A stretch of 39,586 bases of DNA from an uncultured Rhodospirillales bacterium (GTDB lineage Bacteria; Pseudomonadota; Alphaproteobacteria; Acetobacterales; Acetobacteraceae), in assembly GCA_903823665.1 (NCBI GenBank), contig CAIJTR010000196.1, positions 1-39,586 on the forward strand, in the 5' to 3' direction. Under the pieces are notes generated by a model that made no database searches, had not been told where the DNA came from, and saw only the letters and a list, made by a program, of their open reading frames with translations. Position numbers and translations under genes: made by a program. The first letter of the stretch is position 1. The number at the start of each line of letters is the position of its first letter. Below, one piece after another: positions 34,523 through 39,586 of the stretch.

Positions 34523-35317
34523 TTATGGCGTCGGCTGGCCGGGCGGCACCCAGCCCGGCGGGGCCGGGGCGACACCGGTGTTGGTGACGGCTGCACCGGC
34601 CGGCATCGCTGCTGCAGTGGCCGGTGCCGAGCCAGAGGGCGTGTTGCGCAGACGGTTGAGCAGGGAAGAGGACGGGCTGCCGTCAGCGGAAAGGCCGTTC
34701 GCGCGCTGATAGCTGCCGATGGCACCGCTGGTTTTCGGTCCCATGAAGCCATCTGCACCGCCGTTGAGGTAGCCGAGACGGATCAGCTCAGACTGGGTTG
34801 AGCGGACGAGCGGGTCCGGCTGAGCGGCCTGCGAGGCGACGGGCGATGGTGCTTGCTGCTGCAGGATGGGCATCCCGGCGACCTGATGGCCCTTGGAATA
34901 CATGCACTGCGAGAACGCATTGTCGTATTGCTGCTGGATGCTGTACTGCTGGTTGCCGCTGTTGGAGGCACCAACCGCACCGCCGATGCCAAGGCCCGCA
35001 CCGGCACCGATTGCAGCGCCCGCACCGGCATTGCCCGTGGCAGCACCGATCAGCGCGCCACCGGCGGCACCGATCACCGTCGTCAACGCAGCGGCACCAA
35101 CCGCGTTTTTGTTGGCGGCATCGGCCTGTCCCTGCACCTGGCTCTGCGCGAAGCCCTTGCAGTTGTCTTGGTCATAGCGGAACTGGTCGAAGCTTTTATT
35201 CGGTCCTGGCATGACGTTGACCGAGGGGCCCATGGGTGTGGCGGCGCAGCCGGCGAGGCTGGCGGCTGCGAGCATGCAGGCAACGATGCGCAGACGCGCT
35301 GGTTGGTGATGCATCAT
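34523..35317 (-). CDS. lipoprotein with glycine-zipper and peptidoglycan-binding domain
   Basis: 264 residues; GGAGG lies 9 nt before the ATG at 35317. Lipobox LAGC gives lipidated Cys24. Residues about 72-113 are a glycine-zipper (TTVIGAAGGALIGAATGNAG) that can insert in or span a membrane. Residues about 172-225 look like a PG_binding_1 repeat (TQSELIRLGYLNGGADGFMG, SYQRANGLSADG). The tail is Pro/Ala-rich. Likely an outer-membrane lipoprotein tied to the cell wall. It converges with the hydrolase gene, only 6 nt between stops. Confidence 0.88.
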   Translation of the reverse strand: MMHHQPARLRIVACMLAAASLAGCAATPMGPSVNVMPGPNKSFDQFRYDQDNCKGFAQSQVQGQADAANKNAVGAAALTTVIGAAGGALIGAATGNAGAGAAIGAGAGLGIGGAVGASNSGNQQYSIQQQYDNAFSQCMYSKGHQVAGMPILQQQAPSPVASQAAQPDPLVRSTQSELIRLGYLNGGADGFMGPKTSGAIGSYQRANGLSADGSPSSSLLNRLRNTPSGSAPATAAAMPAGAAVTNTGVAPAPPGWVPPGQPTP

Positions 35318-35461
35318 GTCGGTGATCCTCCGGGTTGAAATGTAAGGCGATTTCTTGCAACGAGATTAGCCGCATCTCGCTTGGCTTCACAATATGGCGT
35401 CTCGGATTGACGCGGTGCCGCTCTCGGGCGTTCTCTGCTCGCCCCAAAGCGGAGACACGCC

Positions 35462-36532
35462 ATGAGCAACACGTATCGCATCGCCGTCATTCCCGGCGAC
35501 GGCATAGGTAAAGAAACGACGCCGGAGGGGCTGCGGGTGCTGCATGCGGCGGCGACGCGGTTCAATTTCGCGCTCAAGCTCGATGAGTATGATTGGTCTT
35601 GCGAGACCTATACCCGCACCGGCGCGATGATGCCGGGGGACGGCATGGACCGCATGGCTGAGAGTGACAGCATTTTCCTGGGGGCTGTGGGCTGGCCGGG
35701 GGTGGCGGATCATGTGTCGTTGTGGGGACTGCTGATTCCCATCAGGCGGGGTTTTGATCAGTATGCCAATGTGCGGCCGTGCAAGCTGATGCCGGGGGCG
35801 AAGACGCCGCTGGCGGGGCGGACCGAGGCGGATATCGATTTCTATGTGGTGCGGGAGAACACCGAGGGCGAATATTCGTCCATTGGTGGGCGGATGTTTC
35901 CCGGCACCGAGCGGGAGTTTGTGAGCCAGCAATCGGTGTTCTCCCGGATTGGGTGCGACCGGATCATCAAATATGCGTTCGAGTTGGCGATGACGCGGCC
36001 GCGGCGGAAGCTGACATCGGCCACGAAATCGAACGGGATCATTCACACGATGCCGTATTGGGATGAGCGGTTTGCCGAGATGGCGAAGGCTTATCCCGGC
36101 GTTGCCACGGATCAGTTCCACATCGACATTCTGTGCGCGCATTTCGTGCAGCATCCGGATTGGTTCGATGTGGTGGTGGGTTCGAACTTGTTTGGTGATA
36201 TTCTGAGTGATCTGGGGCCGGCGGTGGCGGGCTCGATCGGGATTGCGCCGTCAGCCAACATCAATCCGGAGCGGGTGCATCCTTCGATGTTCGAGCCGGT
36301 CCATGGGTCGGCGCCAGATATTGCCGGGCGGGGGATCTGCAATCCGATTGGGCAGATCTGGTCGGGGGCGATGATGCTGGAGCATCTGGGCGAGACGCAG
36401 GCGGCGGCGGCGATTGTGGGCGCGATTGAGACGTTGCTGCGAGAAGGTGGGCCGCGGACGCGGGATATGGGCGGTCAGGCCGGGACCGAGGAAGTCGGGA
36501 AGGCAATTGCGGAGTTGGTGGCGCGGGGGTGA
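35462..36532 (+). CDS. tartrate dehydrogenase/D-malate dehydrogenase (isopropylmalate dehydrogenase family)
   Basis: 356 residues, GGAG 7 nt before ATG. Beta-decarboxylating dehydrogenase fold: IAVIPGDGIGKETTPEG, ANVRPCKLMPG, VRENTEGEYSSIGGR, SNLFGDILSDLGPAVAGSIG (metal-binding Asp) and EPVHGSAPDIAGRG. The sequence is closest in style to TtuC/DmlA, which oxidise tartrate or D-malate with NAD, rather than LeuB (WDSLWG-type substrate loop absent; HVSLWGLLIPIRRGFDQ present). It may feed organic acids from nearby importers into central metabolism. Confidence 0.9.
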   Translation: MSNTYRIAVIPGDGIGKETTPEGLRVLHAAATRFNFALKLDEYDWSCETYTRTGAMMPGDGMDRMAESDSIFLGAVGWPGVADHVSLWGLLIPIRRGFDQYANVRPCKLMPGAKTPLAGRTEADIDFYVVRENTEGEYSSIGGRMFPGTEREFVSQQSVFSRIGCDRIIKYAFELAMTRPRRKLTSATKSNGIIHTMPYWDERFAEMAKAYPGVATDQFHIDILCAHFVQHPDWFDVVVGSNLFGDILSDLGPAVAGSIGIAPSANINPERVHPSMFEPVHGSAPDIAGRGICNPIGQIWSGAMMLEHLGETQAAAAIVGAIETLLREGGPRTRDMGGQAGTEEVGKAIAELVARG

Positions 36533-36556
36533 GGCTCGTCAATTCGAGCCCCAGCT

Positions 36557-36632
36557 TTGGGACGTGGCAATCCAGAGAGACGCCGCGTTGCTCTGGATTG
36601 CCACGTCGCCAAGCGGCTCCTCGCAATGACGG
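36557..36632. repeat. palindromic intergenic repeat, REP-like
   Basis: GACGTGGCAATCCAGAG (36561-36577) and its exact reverse complement (36591-36607) form a 17-bp stem with a 13-nt loop, followed by GGCTCCTCGCAATGACGG (36615-36632). The words GGATTG..., CTCGCAATGACGG are typical of a palindromic element scattered between genes in many alphaproteobacteria. It lies between two convergent genes and could serve as a two-way terminator. Confidence 0.75.
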
Positions 36633-36645
36633 GTGTTAGGGCGGG

Positions 36646-37632
36646 TTAGCTTCGGCCTTCTGCGACTGCGTGGCACGCGACCAGGACGTTGCCGACTTTC
36701 GTCTGCGGGGGCTTCTCCACTTTGCAGCGCTCGTTGGCCAAGCCGCATCGTGGGTGGAAGGTGCAGCCGGCGGGGGGCGAGATTGGGCTTGGCACTTCTC
36801 CACCGACTGGCGTGCGGCTGCGGCCGACGGCGGAGATGTCTGGAATCGCGTCGAGCAATAGGCGTGTGTAGGGGTGGCGGGGGGTGCGGAAGATGTCTTC
36901 GCCTGGGCCTTCTTCGACGATGCGGCCGAGATACATCACGCCGAGGCGGTCTGACATGTGGCGGACGACGGCGAGGTTGTGGCTGATGAAGAGGTAGGTG
37001 AGGCCAAGCTTTTGCTGCAGGTCGCGCATCAAATTGAGGATTTGCGCCTGCACGGAGACGTCGAGCGCTGACGTGGGTTCGTCACACACCAGGAATTCCG
37101 GTTCGCTGGACAAGGCGCGGGCGATGGAGATGCGTTGGCGTTGGCCGCCGCTGAATTCGTGCGGGTATTTCTCGCCGTCGGCGGCTGAGAGCCCGACCTG
37201 GGTGAGCAGTTGGCCCACGCGGTCGTTGATGGTTTTGGTGCCGGACAGAATGTTGAAGGCGCGGATGGGCTCGGCCACGATGTCCGCCACACGCCAGCGC
37301 GGGTTGAGCGAGGCGTAGGGGTCTTGGAAGATCATGTTCATCTTCCGCCGAAGTGCTGGTTGCGCGCGGGCGGAGGAGAGCGGCTGGCCCTCGAAGCGGA
37401 TTTCACCGTCCGTGGGCGTGTAGAGACCGACGGCGAGGCGGGCGACGGTGGATTTGCCGCAGCCACTTTCACCAACGAGCGAGAGCGTGGTGCCGGCTGC
37501 GATATCAAACGAAATGCCGTCCACGGCGCGCAGGATGCGGCGGCCTTCGCGCGACAGGGCGCGCTGCAGGAATGGGCGCGAGACGTCGAAATGGCGCGAG
37601 ACTTCGATGGCCTGGAGGACTTGCATGGTCAT
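36646..37632 (-). CDS. peptide-type ABC transporter ATP-binding protein (DppF family), second system
   Basis: 328 residues from ATG 37632 (ATGA overlap with the upstream gene). Walker [21 protein letters not shown], signature [15 protein letters not shown], Walker B LVCDEPTSALD, FISHNLA switch, and C-terminal GCTFHPRCGL. Powers import with the DppD, DppC and DppB genes upstream. Confidence 0.93.
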   Translation of the reverse strand: MTMQVLQAIEVSRHFDVSRPFLQRALSREGRRILRAVDGISFDIAAGTTLSLVGESGCGKSTVARLAVGLYTPTDGEIRFEGQPLSSARAQPALRRKMNMIFQDPYASLNPRWRVADIVAEPIRAFNILSGTKTINDRVGQLLTQVGLSAADGEKYPHEFSGGQRQRISIARALSSEPEFLVCDEPTSALDVSVQAQILNLMRDLQQKLGLTYLFISHNLAVVRHMSDRLGVMYLGRIVEEGPGEDIFRTPRHPYTRLLLDAIPDISAVGRSRTPVGGEVPSPISPPAGCTFHPRCGLANERCKVEKPPQTKVGNVLVACHAVAEGRS

Positions 37633-38588
37633 GCGGCCGTCACCCAGCAGGCGGCTTGAGTGGAGCCGGCTGGCATGAGGCCGGGGCGTTGCTCTCGGCA
37701 CTTGTCGATGGTGCGGCTGCAACGTGGGTTGAAGGCGCAGCCTTTGGGGATGGCGGTCAGGCGGGGCATGGCACCATCGATCTGGCGGAGGCGTTCAACA
37801 CGGGTTTCGAGCGACGGAATCGAGCCCATCAGGCCCTCAGTGTAGGGGTGGCTGGGGCTCAACACGACGTCTCGCACCGGGCCGATTTCGGCGATGCGAC
37901 CGGCATACATCACGGCCACGCGATCACACGTCTCGGCGATCACGCCCATGTCGTGAGTGACGAGCATGACCGAGGTGCCATGCGATTTGGTGAGGTTTTT
38001 CAAAAGCGTGATGATCTGGGCCTGGATGGAGACGTCGAGTGCTGTTGTGGGCTCGTCGGCAACCACGAGGCGGGGCTCGGCGCAGAGAGCGAGGGCAATG
38101 ACAACGCGCTGGCGCATACCGCCGGAGAATTGATGCGGGAAGGCTTCCACGCGGTCGGCTGCGGCGGGGATGCCGACTTGTTCAAGCCATCCGATGGCGC
38201 GGGCGCGGGCGTCGCGGTCTGAGAGTTTCAGATGCGCCTGCATGGTTTCAGTGAGCTGGCGGCCGATGGAGATGAGCGGATTTAGCGTCGTCAGCGGGTC
38301 CTGGAAGATGGCCCCGATCTGCTTGCCGCGGATGGGACGCATCTGGTCGGAGCTGAGATTGTCGATGCGCTTGCCGTCGAACAGGATTTGGCCGGAGGCG
38401 ACGCGACCGGGCGGTTCCAGCAGGCCGATGATGGCGGCACCCGTGAGGGATTTGCCGGCCCCACTTTCACCGACAACGCCTAAGATTTCGCCTTCGCCGA
38501 TGGAGAAGGAGATGTCGTCGAGCGCACGCAGCACGCCACGCCTGCCGGGAAATTCCACGACGAGATTTTGAACGTCAAGCAGAGCCAT
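37629..38588 (-). CDS. peptide-type ABC transporter ATP-binding protein (DppD family), second system
   Basis: 319 residues. Walker [24 protein letters not shown], signature [15 protein letters not shown], Walker [20 protein letters not shown], and C-terminal GCAFNPRCS. Starts 13 nt after the DppC stop; ribosome-binding site weak. Confidence 0.93.
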   Translation of the reverse strand: MALLDVQNLVVEFPGRRGVLRALDDISFSIGEGEILGVVGESGAGKSLTGAAIIGLLEPPGRVASGQILFDGKRIDNLSSDQMRPIRGKQIGAIFQDPLTTLNPLISIGRQLTETMQAHLKLSDRDARARAIGWLEQVGIPAAADRVEAFPHQFSGGMRQRVVIALALCAEPRLVVADEPTTALDVSIQAQIITLLKNLTKSHGTSVMLVTHDMGVIAETCDRVAVMYAGRIAEIGPVRDVVLSPSHPYTEGLMGSIPSLETRVERLRQIDGAMPRLTAIPKGCAFNPRCSRTIDKCREQRPGLMPAGSTQAACWVTAA

Positions 38589-38601
38589 TATCGAAGGTCC
38601 A

Positions 38602-39513
38602 TTATCGGAGCCTGGGGTTCAGCGCGTCGCGCAGCCAATCACCCAGCAGGTTGATGGAGAGCACCATGGCGGCCAGTGTCACGCCGGGGAAGATCGCGAT
38701 CCACCATTCGCCGGAGAACAGGAAGTTGTTGCCAATGCGGATGAGGGTGCCGAGGGACGGCTGGGTGGGCGGCAGGCCGACGCCCAAGAAGCTGAGTGTG
38801 GCTTCGTCGAGGATGGCGAGGCCGAGGTTCAGCGTGGTGATGACGAGCACGGGGCCTAACACGTTGGGCAGGATGTGGCTGAGCATGATGCGCGGGCCGG
38901 AGATGCCGATGACCTTGGCGGCCATCACGTAATCGCGCCCACGCTCGACCATGGTGGAGCCGCGCACGGTGCGGGCGAATTGCGGCCAGCGGCTGATGCC
39001 GATGGCGAAAACGATGACGTAAAGCTCAAGCGCTGCCTGCATGTCTCGGGGCAATACCGCTCGGACGATGCCATCGACGAGCAGGGCGATGAGGATGGAG
39101 GGGAAGGTGAGCTGAATGTCCACCACCCGCATCAGAAGCGCGTCGACCACGCCGCCAAAATAGCCGGCGAGAAGGCCCATGGTGATGCCGACCGTGAGCG
39201 AGAAGGCGATGGCGCAGACGGCCACGATCAGGCTGATCTGGGTGCCGTAGAGAATGCCGGAGAGCACGTCGCGGCCTTGATCGTCGGTGCCGAGCGGGAA
39301 CGAAGGGTCTCCGTCGGTTGACCAGAATGGCGGCTTGAGGCTGTCGAGCAGGTCGAGGCTGGCGAGATCGAACGGGTTGTGCGGTGAGATGTAGTGGGCG
39401 AACACCGCGCCGATCAGGACCAGCAGGACCACGAGGGCGGACATAATGGCGACCGGCGAGCGCTTGAAACCGTAGACGAAATCGCTGTCGAGGAAGCGCG
39501 CAACACCGTTCAT
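38602..39513 (-). CDS. peptide-type ABC transporter permease (DppC family), second system
   Basis: 303 residues. FPLGTDDQGRDVLSGILYGT and the loop YVMAAKVIGISGPRIMLSHI are DppC hallmarks; ends LRDALNPRLR. Start ATG overlaps the DppB stop (ATGA). The binding protein of this system is not in the window. Confidence 0.93.
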   Translation of the reverse strand: MNGVARFLDSDFVYGFKRSPVAIMSALVVLLVLIGAVFAHYISPHNPFDLASLDLLDSLKPPFWSTDGDPSFPLGTDDQGRDVLSGILYGTQISLIVAVCAIAFSLTVGITMGLLAGYFGGVVDALLMRVVDIQLTFPSILIALLVDGIVRAVLPRDMQAALELYVIVFAIGISRWPQFARTVRGSTMVERGRDYVMAAKVIGISGPRIMLSHILPNVLGPVLVITTLNLGLAILDEATLSFLGVGLPPTQPSLGTLIRIGNNFLFSGEWWIAIFPGVTLAAMVLSINLLGDWLRDALNPRLR

Positions 39514-39586
39514 CGGCCGATATTCCCACGCAGACGAGGATCGACGGCAAAGTAGAGCAGATCGACGACGAGGTTGATGGAGACGA
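39510..39586 (-). CDS. peptide-type ABC permease (DppB family), 3' end only, cut by window edge
   Basis: The last 24 codons read VSINLVVDLLYFAVDPRLRG then NIGR and TGA, the standard DppB C-terminus. The stop overlaps the DppC start. The rest lies beyond the window. Confidence 0.85.
   Translation of the reverse strand, partial: VSINLVVDLLYFAVDPRLRGNIGR

Overview
The window is from a GC-rich alphaproteobacterium. Tat-type signal peptides, the guaB/guaA neighbourhood and the wealth of solute transporters suggest Rhodospirillales, possibly Acetobacteraceae. This placement is inference from gene content and style, not from a marker tree.

Region A (about 1-690): a degenerate LprI/DUF1311 gene and a 78-residue unknown gene, preceded on the minus strand by the last few codons of a guaA gene. 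The same block, collinear over 383 bp, recurs at 23888-24270, where it sits directly behind the complete guaA.

Region B (about 692-23887): everything between the two copies is uptake and catabolism of small organic compounds. It holds an exported SGNH esterase (minus); a plus-strand operon of two enolase-superfamily enzymes plus a LIV/HAAT-type ABC transporter (binding protein, LivH, a LivM-LivG fusion, LivF); a minus-strand operon of TRAP transporter (DctP, fused DctQM), a 2-hydroxyacid dehydrogenase and an amidohydrolase; a penicillin-acylase-family hydrolase (minus) divergent from an MlrC/M81 metallopeptidase; and a complete Dpp/Opp-type peptide ABC transporter. No integrase, transposase or regulator gene is visible in it.

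Region C (about 24000-36530): mostly conserved chromosome. A tight minus-strand cluster reads guaB, HAD dehalogenase, RsmB-like rRNA methyltransferase, GNAT acetyltransferase, guaA, orf78. Upstream lie rlmE and a Ppx/GppA phosphatase, then tRNA-Gln(CUG) with promoter and terminator, NAD kinase, an exported alpha/beta hydrolase, a glycine-zipper lipoprotein and a tartrate/D-malate dehydrogenase.

Region D (36557-39586): a palindromic intergenic repeat, then a second Dpp/Opp-type transporter on the minus strand (dppF, dppD, dppC and the 3' end of dppB cut by the window edge).

The main observation is that a roughly 23-kb block of transport and catabolic operons is bracketed by diverged direct repeats that both begin in the 3' end of guaA. 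guaA 3' ends are known insertion points for genomic islands, but no recombinase is present here.
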